Made by a program: the position numbers and the translations under genes. A stretch of 64,000 bases of DNA from Meghimatium bilineatum. Taxonomy: Eukaryota > Mollusca > Gastropoda > Stylommatophora > Philomycidae. The stretch lies in the NCBI GenBank assembly GCA_034231615.1, contig CM067316.1:65315853-65379852 (forward strand), in the 5' to 3' direction. Below the pieces are notes generated by a model that was not told where the DNA came from, searched no databases, and worked only from the letters and a program-made list of their open reading frames with translations. The first letter of the stretch is position 1. Each line of letters starts with the position of its first letter. Below are positions 9,201-16,554 of the stretch, piece by piece.

Positions 9201-11976
9201 GGGAGGGGGGGGGTGTGTGTTAAACACAGACATCTAGACAAATCAACAAGGACTATCTATGACGTCACAATTGGGGATGGTTATTAATAAACATTGCAGT
9301 ATTTCCATTGTTATTTCCCATCTCAAACCAATTCTCGCTAGTATATCAAGAAAACAAGTCCTTCTACAAACCAATTCTCGCTAGTATATCAAGAAAATAA
9401 GTCCTTCTACAAAGGTAGTTCTGTGCACTGATATCATACAGCATCACTTATCTTGGCCTACCAGATTTTTTTCCTGTACTTATTGGCTGGCAGTACACAA
9501 TATGCATACAGCAACTTATTATCAATCTCATCAGCCAAAATAAGTGACAGTGTAAGATGAACATGCAGGACTATTGACTTGGTTACTACTATACGAGGGG
9601 GTGGTTGATAAGTTGTGCACTTTAGTGTGAAGGAATCAAGACACATGAAAGTTGGTGTGAACTTTAGTCTCTCTCTATCTATTCAAGAAGATGCACTTCC
9701 CACATCTCTTCTTCACCTTCCTCATGTCTTTTTTGTAGAACACCTCCTCCGGGCCTGGAACCATGTCTCCACTTCAGTAACCTTCTTCTTCTTCTTTAAC
9801 GTTCGTTCTCAAACTCCCGCTGGATTTCTCTTGTAACCGGACAATGGTCCTACAAGATTTCCAGTTGAATATAGTCCAGAGAATAGAAATGCAGAAAAAT
9901 GACACACACAAAGCGGATTGTTCATGTTTGGAAACAGAAAGAGGTCACTCGATGCTAAGTGAGGTAAGTATGGTGGATGGCACCAGATTTCATATCCGAA
10001 CTTGCTGGGCAGACAAAGGTGTCATGTGCTTCATGAGTTGGTGCACTGTCCTAAAGCAGATGGCACCTGTGGACTGCATATCATGTCTTTTGCACTTAAT
10101 TTCTTGAGATGACTTCAGTAGTACATTGAGTTGATAGTATGGCCTCGAGGGAGGTAATCAGTGACTTTTACCGCGCTACAGTCCCAAAAGACTGATTTTT
10201 CCCATAACGGAAACTGACTTTGCCTGTTTTGGTAGTGGTGAATATGAATGTTTCCATTTTTTGCTCTGGTTTTCTTGTCTCTGGTCATAGAGATTCATCC
10301 TACAAAAAAACACATTAACCACAGTAACATTCACAGTACCATCAAGGAAGAATGGCTGCACAGCTACCTATTGCCACTAAAGAAGCCCAATAAAAACCAC
10401 GCCCAGATCAAGGTTACCAAATAATAATGATGCAGAACACCATGGGCAAACAGACTGAGAAGATTGTAGCACAGCACCTTGCTCGAGAACTGGAAGCGAG
10501 TCGCATCTTTCCGGACATGCTCAGAGGATACAGACATCAGAAAGAAACATGGCGCAATGCCGCTGTTTTTGCCTATGATGTATTCAAGGGCTTCCTTGCA
10601 GGTCTGGAAACAAGTCCTGCATCAAACACACTACAAGAACTAGATAAAGTTCAAAACCAGGCACTCAGGATAATGCTGGGAGCAATGAAATCAACACCCA
10701 TAGTAGAGATGCAGAAAATGGGAAGAATGCAAACACTTGGCGAATGCTGAGGCACAAAGGTGCTAATATAAGCAGAAAAGTATAAGTGTATGCCAAGTCA
10801 TCTAATAAAGGAAAGATTCCAAAATCTAGCAATGGGGCGACTGAAAAGAAGCAGCTTTATCCACCGAGGCTAAATGACCCCATAAAGAATTGGTGTGTTG
10901 CTACTATGGGTGTTGATTTCATTGCTCCCAACATTATTCTAAGTGCCTGGTTTTGCACTTTATCTAGTTCTTGTAGTGTGGTGTTTGATGCACCACATAT
11001 TCCAGGTGTGGTCTTATGTCTTGCTGGCACACTTTACGTAGTATATTCCCACTGGCTCGCCATGTGGTTCCACTTAGTTTTCTCAGGATAGCTAACTTCC
11101 TTCTGGCTTTTGTTGTTGCTTTGTTTATGTGCTGCTTCCATGTCAGCTTATCATCAAAAGTAACTCCGTGGTATGTGGGTTTTTTGTGTCTTCTTTTAAA
11201 AGCTCTCCATCTATCTTGATAACACCAGCTTTTTGTTTTGGTGAGAGGGTAAAGAGTCGAGGCCAGCACAGTGTAGCGGTGATGGGTGCAGTAATCAGGG
11301 GCTGGAAACTAAGACTGGTCGGGCAGTCCCACCTGAGCAGGACCACAGTCCTGCCCAAGTAAGCAATGGGCTGAAGACGGAGACAAAAGGCTCACAATTA
11401 ATCAGTCTATATGGATGAGTTGAAAATAAACATGTGATGGTAGGCAGTTGTCTAAATAGCCAGATACATGGTACAGAATACAACGCTGGTGTACAATTTG
11501 AAGTCTTCTTTGGTCACAGCTAAACCAATATATGGCCTGCCCCGATTGAACTCTAAATTCAGGAAAAACATGGCAGACAATAGAATCAAAGCAACCAGAA
11601 CATCAAGGACAAAGTTAAAGTAGATTCTACAAACAAGAATCAGATTTCATAGTTCCGAATGTCATGTGTCAAAATACCTGTTATTTTGGCTCTGTACCAG
11701 TTGTTGTCATCCGTAAATCTGGCAGCGCACAGACTGCCCAGTTTTTTACTATGTAAAGGCTTGTCGTTAACTTTCAAATCAGTGTACCTCGCTGCCAGTT
11801 TGCACATAATCTCATCAAGAATCTCAGATCGACTCTCCACGTGCACAAAAAATTGCTGTTGGTGTGTCACATGAGTTGTAAAGACATACTGGACTGCACC
11901 CTTTTGTATTAAATCTACTGGATAGTCATCCATTTTGATCCACAAGTAAACTCAAAAGTGATGCTGAACTTAAAAT
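1..11976 (-). CDS. Multi-Tudor-domain protein gene (5 exons, 3' end beyond window)
   Basis: Seen: five minus-strand exons with GT-AG borders join in phase (0-1, 1-2, 2-0, 0-0) to encode at least 289 residues. Coding parts are 11678-11933, 3951-4074, 2773-2899, 2012-2086 and 1-287. The ATG at 11933 has a strong context (A at -3, G at +4) and an in-frame TGA lies 21 bases upstream. Residues 10-170 form an extended Tudor domain: WYRAK at 79-83, FVDYGN at 97-102, then PIQSYRCSLA before a WTPE helix start. A second Tudor begins near residue 210 (FW 227-228, WYRG 276-279) and runs off the edge. Known: such tandem Tudor proteins bind symmetrically dimethylated arginines on PIWI proteins and scaffold germ granules. 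Inferred: a TDRD1/4/6/15/RNF17-type piRNA factor; which one cannot be decided. No RING, MYND or KH domain is visible in this part. The first coding intron is full of transposon fragments. Confidence 0.88.
373..1265. mobile_element. piggyBac-type non-autonomous element, copy 1 (893 bp)
   Basis: Flanked on both sides by TTAA (369-372 and 1266-1269), the obligatory piggyBac target. Termini are imperfect inverted repeats: left CCTTCACCGAGCC, right (reverse complement) CCTTTAGCAAGCC, 10 of 13 matching. The right-hand ~150 bp resembles the right end of the element at 4531-5421, including the shared phrases ATTTTCAAAACA and ACCATCAATAA. The two elements differ by only 2 bp in length. No transposase ORF is present. 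It lies in the intron between Tudor exons 4 and 5. Confidence 0.72.
1285..1635. repeat. Minisatellite, ~62-73 bp unit, about 5 copies
   Basis: Units share TGTGTACACACTAAA, then GTAATAA, then AGATTACAT and CACATAACATTTTGA. Copy spacing is 73, 65, 62 and 65 bp. A run of 12 C lies in one copy (1352-1363). The array starts about 20 bp beyond the right end of the piggyBac-type element. Confidence 0.85.
1725..1900 (+). repeat. Degenerate copy of dispersed repeat R (3' half)
   Basis: Matches the 3' half of the R family seen best at 48560-48840: GAGAGAACAGA, a 'tatataggataggacggtcaa' region, and CCTCCTTAATCACACC in place of CCTCCTTAGTCGCCTC. It lies in an intron of the Tudor gene. Confidence 0.5.
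2012..2086 (-). CDS. Tudor gene coding exon 4 (75 bp)
   Basis: Exactly 25 codons, phase 0 at both ends. Acceptor GTACTTGTTGCAG at 2087-2099, donor GAG|GTAAGT at 2012/2011, both strong. Encodes an acidic, Met-containing segment (MYDEDDININQLF...) linking the first Tudor domain to the second. Because it is symmetric it could be skipped without a frameshift. The intron just upstream carries a 29-bp tandem duplication (2101-2158). Confidence 0.8.
2101..2158. repeat. 29-bp tandem duplication next to an acceptor
   Basis: Two perfect 29-bp copies beginning CCTGGAAGACAGAGAATCAT. The array begins 14 bp upstream (in gene sense) of the acceptor of the 75-bp Tudor exon, so it overlaps the likely branch-point region. 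Confidence 0.9.
2570..2685 (-). repeat. Dispersed repeat R (minus strand copy)
   Basis: In reverse complement it reads ...AAACTCCCGCTGG...TCTCTTGTAGCAGGAC, with a near-perfect hairpin around AGGACAATTGTCCT, then a TTTCCAGAGAATGGAAA region. Other copies are at 9795, 37425, 45378 and 48560. Family type is unknown. Confidence 0.65.
2773..2899 (-). CDS. Tudor gene coding exon 3
   Basis: 127 bases; its first base completes the Arg codon started in the previous exon, giving SYRCSLANV, the usual SN-like part of the extended Tudor fold. It continues through GFWTPEQIIQFEDRVVD and ends in phase 0 in an acidic segment. Donor GAG|GTAGAT at 2773/2772. The acceptor (ATAATAAG|G) has a weak pyrimidine tract but is the only choice that keeps the conserved frame. 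Confidence 0.82.
3190..3430 (-). pseudogene. LINE C-terminal fragment (RTE-like)
   Basis: The minus-strand translation contains LLRIDAFEMQIYRKMGR, then EIKIKQLKYYGHIEKRG and KTLLEG. This is the region after the RT domain that is conserved in RTE-type elements (..FEM..YR+M.. / ..L.Y.GHI.R). Only about 75 residues remain, with no RT motifs. Confidence 0.6.
3951..4074 (-). CDS. Tudor gene coding exon 2
   Basis: 124 bases, entering in phase 1 and leaving in phase 2. Acceptor TTATTATGCAG at 4075-4085; donor AG|GTAAAG at 3951/3950. Encodes residues 86-126, the core of the Tudor barrel: VQFVDYGN followed by an acidic stretch and the ending MYPIQSY. The aromatic Tyr of DYGN is the classic methyl-arginine cage residue of this family. 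Confidence 0.88.
4215..5700 (+). pseudogene. RTE-like LINE fragment, split by a piggyBac-type element
   Basis: The left part (4215-4530) encodes NVHKTEVMKIS, EEFKYLSSIFSENGR and LCYQCQIWSLT. The right part (5426-5700) resumes with the same frame in TCEMKCL and then ERQQVKWFGHLMRMKPYQ and AYNKRIS. Joining at TTAA gives continuous W-S-L-T-A-S sense, matching the related copy at 53275-54040. It is therefore one LINE remnant interrupted by an 891-bp insertion. The endonuclease and the RT catalytic block are missing. It sits in the first coding intron of the Tudor gene, in the opposite orientation. Confidence 0.78.
4531..5421. mobile_element. piggyBac-type non-autonomous element, copy 2 (891 bp)
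   Basis: Exactly flanked by TTAA at 4527-4530 and 5422-5425. Termini CCTTTAGGCCCCT and (reverse complement of the right end) CCTTCAGGACCCT match at 11 of 13 positions. Removing the element and one TTAA restores an open LINE frame, which is strong evidence of a real insertion. No transposase is encoded: the longest internal frame is about 70 codons. It is similar at its right end, and nearly identical in length, to the element at 373-1265. Confidence 0.8.
5757..6480. repeat. ~107-bp tandem repeat, about 3 copies, with older flanks
   Basis: Conserved blocks GCCCATCAGGTAC...GAACCCTTTCTCT...CAAG..TATTTCCGG...GACAGTAGAGTTGG recur at 6168, 6274 and 6381 (period 106-107 bp). A more distant copy of the first block is at 5972. 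It is GC-richer than its surroundings. A minus-strand 134-codon frame across it is repeat-driven, not a recognisable gene. Confidence 0.75.
6699..6990 (+). repeat. Dispersed ~290-bp repeat, copy 1
   Basis: Matches the reverse complement of 47525-47845 along most of its length. Shared landmarks are CCTCCAATGTT, CGGAGATATT, GCTGTATTTNTGTTTCCAG and GATCTTGGTTATCTGCTAACCC. Not assigned to a known element class. Confidence 0.65.
7280..8280 (+). pseudogene. RTE-like LINE reverse-transcriptase remnant
   Basis: Overlapping frames give GGRQGCVLLPDLF (RT motif 4), RYTDDTVLIA (catalytic YADD degraded to YTDD), LNIKKTEVMVISKK and QFKYLGTTITADGRSSTEIRSRI. They continue with CESWTINKLE, EMWFYSRMLIIPWTARKTNE, a degraded FLGH region and GKIEGNRDRGRQR. 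The order is the C-terminal half of a BovB/RTE-type ORF2. At least three frameshifts are needed and the endonuclease is absent, so the copy is dead. It lies in the Tudor gene's first coding intron. The most similar relatives here are at 17575 and 49215. Confidence 0.8.
8310..8755 (-). pseudogene. RTE-like LINE C-terminal fragment
   Basis: The minus-strand frame (8473-8715) encodes CYQCQTWTL, STTEMKCVRRLNGV, DKIRNETLRKQLGI and QIKWYGHITRQ. This is the same family as the remnants at 4215, 32830, 49695 and 53275. It is truncated to roughly the last third of ORF2 plus the 3' UTR. Confidence 0.72.
8756..9320. other. Intronic sequence with a degenerate hammerhead-like stretch
   Basis: Starts with GATGAGATTAACTAGGAATAAT, nearly the same as 4145-4175 on the far side of the LINE cluster. 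Around 8955-8990 the minus strand reads CTTGATAAAGATGTTTTGATCGG, a decayed relative of the Penelope-type hammerhead-like motif (see 18401). An impure G-rich run is at 9196-9213. No gene seen. Confidence 0.4.
9324..9413. repeat. 43-bp tandem duplication
   Basis: Two copies of a 43-bp unit beginning CAAACCAATTCTCGCTAGTA differ at one or two positions. Confidence 0.9.
9795..9900 (+). repeat. Dispersed repeat R
   Basis: CGTTCGTTCTCAAACTCCCG at the start, the hairpin TCTTGTAA..GGACAATGGTCC..TACAAGA, and the ending TAGTCCAGAGAATAG. Same layout as the copies at 37425 and 2570 (reverse). Confidence 0.7.
9901..10320. other. Intronic sequence, nothing identified
   Basis: No frame of interest, no conserved motif and no tandem repeat. 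It is part of the first coding intron of the Tudor gene. Confidence 0.5.
10325..10600 (+). pseudogene. LINE RT fragment of a separate clade
   Basis: The translation (one frameshift near 10415) gives EEWLHSYLLPLKKPNKNHAQIKG, then NTMGKQTEKIVAQHLARELE and RGYRHQKETWRNAAVFAYDVFKGF. This is the RT finger/palm region with the GYR..KETW signature of jockey/I-like reverse transcriptases. It stops abruptly at about 10600, where a fragment of the 4-kb I-like LINE family begins. Confidence 0.65.
10601..10875 (+). pseudogene. I-like LINE fragment, plus strand
   Basis: Encodes SNTLQELDKVQNQALRIMLG, then MQKMGRMQTLGE and, after a stop, the KERFQNLAMGRLKRSSFIH region. It is closely similar to residues 547-627 of the RT frame of the element at 18981-23041. 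It forms one arm of an inverted repeat with 10893-10990. Confidence 0.82.
10885..11258 (-). pseudogene. I-like LINE fragment, minus strand
   Basis: The reverse strand encodes KTKSWCYQDRWRAF (decayed SPKQKAG/KIDGELL), then GVTFDDKLTWKQHINKATTK, ARRKLAILRKLSGTTW and LEY. This corresponds to about residues 455-575 of the element at 18981-23041. Its 10893-10990 end is complementary to 10617-10715. Confidence 0.82.
11259..11405 (+). pseudogene. I-like LINE 5' UTR fragment, plus strand
   Basis: Begins GGCCAGCAC and continues through GGGGCTGGAAACTAAGACTG and the hairpin GAGCAGGACCACAGTCCTGC. This matches in sense the first ~150 bp of the LINE whose 5' end lies near 23030. Both copies start at about the same base, which suggests a genuine element 5' end. 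It abuts, head to head, the minus-strand RT fragment ending at 11258. Confidence 0.75.
11678..11976 (-). CDS. Tudor gene exon with start codon (CDS 11678-11933)
   Basis: Encodes residues 1-85 plus one base. The donor is CAG|GTATTT at 11678/11677. The acceptor is probably at 11977-11978, after a good pyrimidine tract (TTTATCTCATTTCAG); a second AG at 11964-11965 is possible. This leaves 30-43 bases of 5' untranslated sequence before the ATG. It carries the first half of the extended Tudor domain, including the conserved stretch ending in NNWYRAKIT, which contributes to the aromatic cage. The split codon for Gly-86 is completed by the next exon. Confidence 0.85.
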
Positions 11977-12049
11977 CTGAAATGAGATAAACAATTTTAT
12001 TTATCTATCGGTAATCCACTCCCTAAAACTAAACATATTTCAGACATAT

Positions 12050-12225
12050 AAAGAGACAATTATTAAGAGAGATTAAAACAAGAGGCAGACCAAGACTATG
12101 TTGGACAAAGGTTATCAAAGACTTGAACATGACACTAGAAGAGGCTGACAACTTGCACAGAACAGAGTGGCAATGAGGACAACATTCTGTAAAGGACTTG
12201 TTACATAGATAGAAGGACAGACATC
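12050..12225 (+). pseudogene. LINE 3' terminal fragment
   Basis: Encodes REIKTRGRPRLCWTKVIKDLN followed by LEEADNLHRTEW. This is the last conserved block of RTE-like ORF2 proteins (GRPR..W...I...L.L...EA..L..DR..W). Nothing upstream of that block is recognisable. Confidence 0.6.
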
Positions 12226-12474
12226 AATAGCCATTTGCTGTTCATCTTCAATATTCGGCTAGCCTTCCAAAGCAACAGGTAGTCATCAGTATTTTGTAAC
12301 AATAACAAATTCGAACATTAAACTGAATATTCCATAAAGTGCAAAAGTATTTCAAGGAGATTTGCATACAAACTATAAATAGAGCAATCATATACGTTAT
12401 AATAGTGTCTCCAGCAGAATCACTACCAATAACATATATCAATATTTTCTCATCCATGTCGGGTAGAACATTTT

Positions 12475-13560
12475 TTTTTGGTTACTCCTATGTTTGTGAG
12501 AACCCCAGGAATTATGAGCAATTAGTCTTTTGTTTGCCTTGAATGTGCCTATATCTGCAGTTTTGTCTCTTCTATAAACTTGACTGTTTTGTAGACTATC
12601 TAACACAGAGGACATGAGGTCTATATAGTTTTCCAGGGCACAACTATGGTTTAAGTCTTCACTGTGACCTAGTTCCAGTTTTGAGGTATTACCTAACCTT
12701 TGCAGTGTGATTAGTAGAATGTGTATTTAAAATTGGTATCATATACTATTCAAGATGTAGATATCAACCCAGCAATTGTTGGCTGTTGCAATTTTCTAGG
12801 CAATATAAATATTCCAGTAGTTTGCCACTGCTTTCTGAACAGTCCAGATGCACAACTGCTTGTGGTGGGGATCGAACATGGTACTTTGGCCTTCACAGAC
12901 CCGGACATTTAAGATTAAAGTATATTAATTGAAAGGGCATATTAATTTGGAATTGGTTAGGAATTAGGGTTAGAATCAGTTATAAATGAAAAAATAAATT
13001 ACTTAATAAAATGAATATTTATTCTGTAGTAACTGGACATGCGCAGTCCAGGAAAATTCATGACATTGCTTAGTTAAAAATGTAAACATCGTGCTATTTA
13101 TAGCACAGTAAAGACAAACTGTAGTTTTAATGTTTTCCAGTAGGCCTATTGCTTCTCTGTGCCAGTATTTCTGCATTAGTATTTCATACAAGACATTCAT
13201 GAAGTAAGTCTGCTGAAATCTGATGTGCATGTCCACATGGCTGTGGTTGCCAATCTTGAAGTTGTTTGTGTCATGTTCTGTGAAATGACAACTTGTGATC
13301 TGTTCATAATTTGGTAGGCCAAGTCATCTTATACTTATTGTGTGGCTTTCTGGTTGCTTTATTATACTTTATTTATAGCATCTGCTTCTTTATTTTGATG
13401 GTGAAAAGTTATCAGCACAGTTGGTCATCAGCAGCAACCTCCTTAGCTAGCAAAACCATATCTCATTTCCAACAAGTATTCCAGTACTGTATGGCAACTC
13501 TGCGCTGACTGCTAAGTTCTGTAAGTAGCATTTGCAGGTCTGGCAGTTTTCTGAACTCAA
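12475..13560 (-). pseudogene. Decayed I-like LINE 3' end
   Basis: DNA-level similarity to 18981-19560 in the same orientation. Shared phrases are TATATCTG.AGTTTTGTCTC, TCCACATGG.TGTG.TTGCCAATCTTGAA, GGTAGGCCAAGTCATCTT (decayed from the GGTAGTCATCTTTTG region) and CAGCA.CCTCCTTAGC. A central part (about 12690-13130) has no match and may be an insertion. It covers the cysteine-rich C-terminus and 3' UTR only, with no open frame left. Confidence 0.62.
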
Positions 13561-14200
13561 CTGAGGTTCTAAAATCAGCCTCTGTTAATTTTTAAGATGC
13601 ACTGAACCAAAGTACACGCGATGTCATGTAAAATAATAAAATTCAAAGTACTTTAACTATTCTCAAAAACCCAGCTTACTATGCCATATTTATAACGGTG
13701 TTAGTGTAGTACTAATGTGTTTAAAACCTTTAATTATAATAAACATTCAGGGTACTCTTGTTTGCAATCTCCAATCATACACCGAGTTGAGAAACTGGAG
13801 TTGTTCAACAAACTACCTGTTATTAACAGTGTGAGTGTTAACTAGTCCCCCAAAATCTTTCCGTAGTTCAATCTCGGAAAGTTTTCAACTATTCTAATGT
13901 CTAATAATTTAAACCTTCATTCGTATTTGATATTATATTTCAACTTTGATAATGAATCAATACACCATGTGTTTCTTACTGTCTAAGAATCAAAAAGAAG
14001 ATGACAACTTGGTCATCAGAGTTTCAAAGTATCCTCCATGCTTTTTAATTTTTACAAGTACAACCACTTCCTGTGTGTCCAGGTACTTCAAAACACACTT
14101 TATCACATTTACTATACAACCTTCCATCACATCTACATTTGAAAATATATGAATATTCAAATGAACTTGAATTAGAAAGTACTGCAAAGAGTAGACTTAC
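13561..14200. other. Unannotated AT-rich sequence
   Basis: No repeat family or convincing coding frame seen. If the exon at 14201 is real, this is the first intron of the Tudor gene. Confidence 0.4.
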
Positions 14201-14330
14201 CTTTCAGAAAACAAAGAATCCAGTAATATTGACCGTCACATCAACATGGTTACTAATCCAACAGTTGATCGCAGTTACGTCGCTTGGATGAATATATTCG
14301 CGCCATTACGGGATGTACCATTCTCTCAAA
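14201..14330 (-). other. Candidate non-coding first exon of the Tudor gene
   Basis: A strong donor on the minus strand (CTGAAAG|GTAAGTC at 14201/14200) lies about 2.2 kb upstream of the first coding exon's acceptor. The sequence upstream is unique-looking and CpG-bearing, and it contains only short ORFs. It is therefore a plausible 5' UTR exon. No TATA box is evident and the 5' limit is a guess; only the splice-donor match supports it. Confidence 0.3.
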
Positions 14331-14489
14331 TAGGGGTGATAATTAGTTGCTAATTCATTTCACTATTAACTGAACATTATTTAAACAATTACTTGAAATG
14401 ATATTATTAAGAAAATAATATAAATTTTATCTTAAATGTTTGTATTGTTGATAATTACTCAACATTCAAAGTCTTAACACAGTTGAATG

Positions 14490-14835
14490 TTTGATGCCAC
14501 CCATTTTTGAGGCAGCATTAAAAATAGTAAACCATAGGTCGATACTTCATGTTGTGATATGGCATTTAGTGCCATGCCGATGGGTAGTAAAAAGTAAAGT
14601 AACCCATAGCATTTATTAATGCCGTAGGGGTGTGAGATGTTAGCGTTCTCACATTTCAGAGGCTCTGCAAATGAGGGCAGTAGCCATCTCCTCTCCCTCG
14701 CATTCTTTACTTCCCGGATTAATCCGGGAGCCGTTGCAATCTGAAAAACATTTCCGCCTCAACTGGGAATGAACCCAGGACCACTCATATGCGAAGCCAG
14801 TGCGCTAACCACTGTGCTAACGCGGCTACCGCTGA
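14490..14835 (-). mobile_element. tRNA-derived SINE-like element
   Basis: Minus-strand tRNA-like head at 14762-14832: A-box-like TAGCACAGTGGTTAGCGC and B-box-like GGTTCATTCCC, about 35 bp apart. The acceptor and anticodon stems are not properly paired, so it is not a functional tRNA. The body continues through an inverted motif CTCCCGGATTAATCCGGGAG and a 'cgatgggtagtaaaaagtaa' region. The right border is near 14835; the left border is uncertain. Confidence 0.6.
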
Positions 14836-14859
14836 TGGGTACCAGCAGCCTGATCCAGC

Positions 14860-16060
14860 ACCCATAACTCATCATCATCGGGTAGCATATCCTGAATAAA
14901 GTGTAGCAGCCATCACAGCCGTTCGGAACTCCTGTCGATCTTGAGCCAGTCTTCCTGCTTCGGTTACTGTTCAGGTGGTCTTTTATCTCTTGTGTCCATC
15001 TTCTTCTTGGTCTGCATCTTGTTCATCTCCCTGACAACATCCCCTCCATTATGGTCTTCTCTAGGCTTTCATGGCGTTTGATATGGTCAAAATATTGTAG
15101 TTATCTGGAAGGAACCATGCTGTTTCTCAGTTTTCGTTTACATTAATTTCTCTCAGGATGGCTACATTGGTGATATTTTTGGTCCACGGTATTCTCAGAA
15201 ATCCGAGTACACTGACGGATTTACAGTGTAATCATGGTATTCTGAGAATTTTTCTGTAACATTTTGTTTCAAATGCTGCTATTTTATTTTTCACTTTGTT
15301 GGTGCTTGTCCAGGATTGACACCCATATATTGCCACTGGATCCATAAAGTCAAAACAGGTGATGTACGTAGGGAATGGGCGGAGTCAATGGAGAGAGCTC
15401 AAATGTGGGTGTCACTACGAAAACTCACGCTTATTTTTGTCCCCGGACATGCGGGCGTGGAGGGAAACGAACTGCCGACAAATTAGCTAGTGTCGCCACT
15501 ACAACAGAAGGTAAGCCTATGTACCGAGCAGACATATTCACTGCTCTCTGTGAGTCCTTACGATCAGAGGATTTTGAGATGAATAAGCATGAGTCAATAT
15601 CAAGAATGCAAGAATTGGGAGTGAGGATGGGCGTGGCACGAAGAGAACCCCTGACGAAGATTTCAAAAAGAGTAGTGAATCAACAAAGAACCAGAACAAT
15701 CAGGCGTTATACACTGAGAGATTTACTGAAGCGGAGATCGGAGCACCTATGGACGTGTTCGGTGTGTGAAGATGATAATCAACATACCTAATACCTAATA
15801 TTGCCACTGGAAATATGCACGCTCTTATGAATGTTAGTTTTGTTGTTTTGCATGAGCTCAGCCATATGTTTTTCATTTGTATCAGCTTCTTTGATGTGAT
15901 AGCCAACCTTTTTATGACTTATTCAAAACTGGTGAATTTTTCTAATTCGCTGTTGTTGATACTGATTGAGAATTTGCTAGTGATTTTGTCGCTTGTCATA
16001 ATCTGGGTTTTATTTCCATTCAGAAATAGGTTTAGTATTTCATTATGTTCTTTAATTTAG
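14860..16060 (-). pseudogene. RTE-like LINE fragment with an internal insertion
   Basis: From the right, the minus-strand translation gives TQIMTSDKITSKFSISINNSE, AITSKKLIQMKN and TFIRACIFPVAI. After the insertion (15341-15811) it continues with YGCQSWTSTNKVKNKIAAFE, RIPWTKNITNVAILREINVN and GRR-like basic segments, then EFRTAVMAATLYSG. This is the C-terminal half of ORF2. Several frame breaks are present. The interrupted site carries a 14-bp direct repeat. Confidence 0.72.
15341..15797 (+). mobile_element. 5'-truncated LINE (RNase H end) inserted in another LINE
   Basis: Bounded by a 14-bp direct repeat ATATTGCCACTGGA (15327-15340 and 15798-15811), a typical LINE target-site duplication. 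Inside, plus-strand frames encode LTLIFVPGHAGVEGNELPT/ADKLASVATTTEG (the RNase H C-terminal H..GN.AD block, with one frameshift), then GVARREPLTKISKRVVNQQ and RYTLRDLLKRRSEHLWTCSV. The 3' end shows a short ACCTAAT-like duplication, as tails of I/CR1-type elements often do. Confidence 0.7.
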
Positions 16061-16194
16061 TTTATGTGTTGGAGACCTGCTTGACTAGAAGGTCTCACTA
16101 TTGTTATACTCTGTTTATATGACGGCAACCCTTCCTTCAAGATCATTCGCCGCCGTGCGTGTCTCCACAGGACATAAAGGATTCACCGGGATCT

Positions 16195-16460
16195 CCCTAG
16201 CGTAATGGTTACGCTATTCGCCTTTTGTTCAAAAGGCCATGAGTTCGAATCCGACTCTTGTCTTCTTGTTTGTAAGGTGGATTTGTTCGTATATCCCTGT
16301 GGACTATCACTTGAAGCTGTTGCGTGCTATGACTAGTACACTCGGCAGGAGGCATGCCGCTTCGCTGAGATTTACGGAGTACATATGGGAAACTGAGTAC
16401 AGTGAAGTCAATCCTCTAAAAACACTGGGGCATCATCTTGTGCTGTGTCGACTGGCGTAG
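16195..16460 (+). mobile_element. tRNA-derived SINE, family S1, copy 1
   Basis: The tRNA-like head has an A box (TAGCGTAATGGTTACGC, 16198 on), a perfect 5-bp anticodon-type arm GCCTT/AAGGC with a 7-base loop, and a B box GAGTTCGAATCC at 16241. The body then matches 30600-30775: TTGAAGC...CGTGCTATGA...GCCGCTTCGCTGAG...ACATATGGGAAAC...GTGAAGTC. The T stem is poorly paired, so it is not a working tRNA. Confidence 0.75.
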
Positions 16461-16554
16461 GCGATCATGACCCTTCACAACCCTATTTCCAGTATATTTT
16501 TTCAGGATCTGTGTTGACTCTTTACTACACGTCTACTCTCACTTTCTCGTCATC

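Noticed and set aside
14762..14832. Functional tRNA gene on the minus strand
   Set aside because: A and B boxes are present, but the anticodon and acceptor stems are broken; SINE head.
16195..16270. Functional tRNA gene
   Set aside because: T and acceptor stems do not pair properly, and the sequence continues into a shared SINE body.
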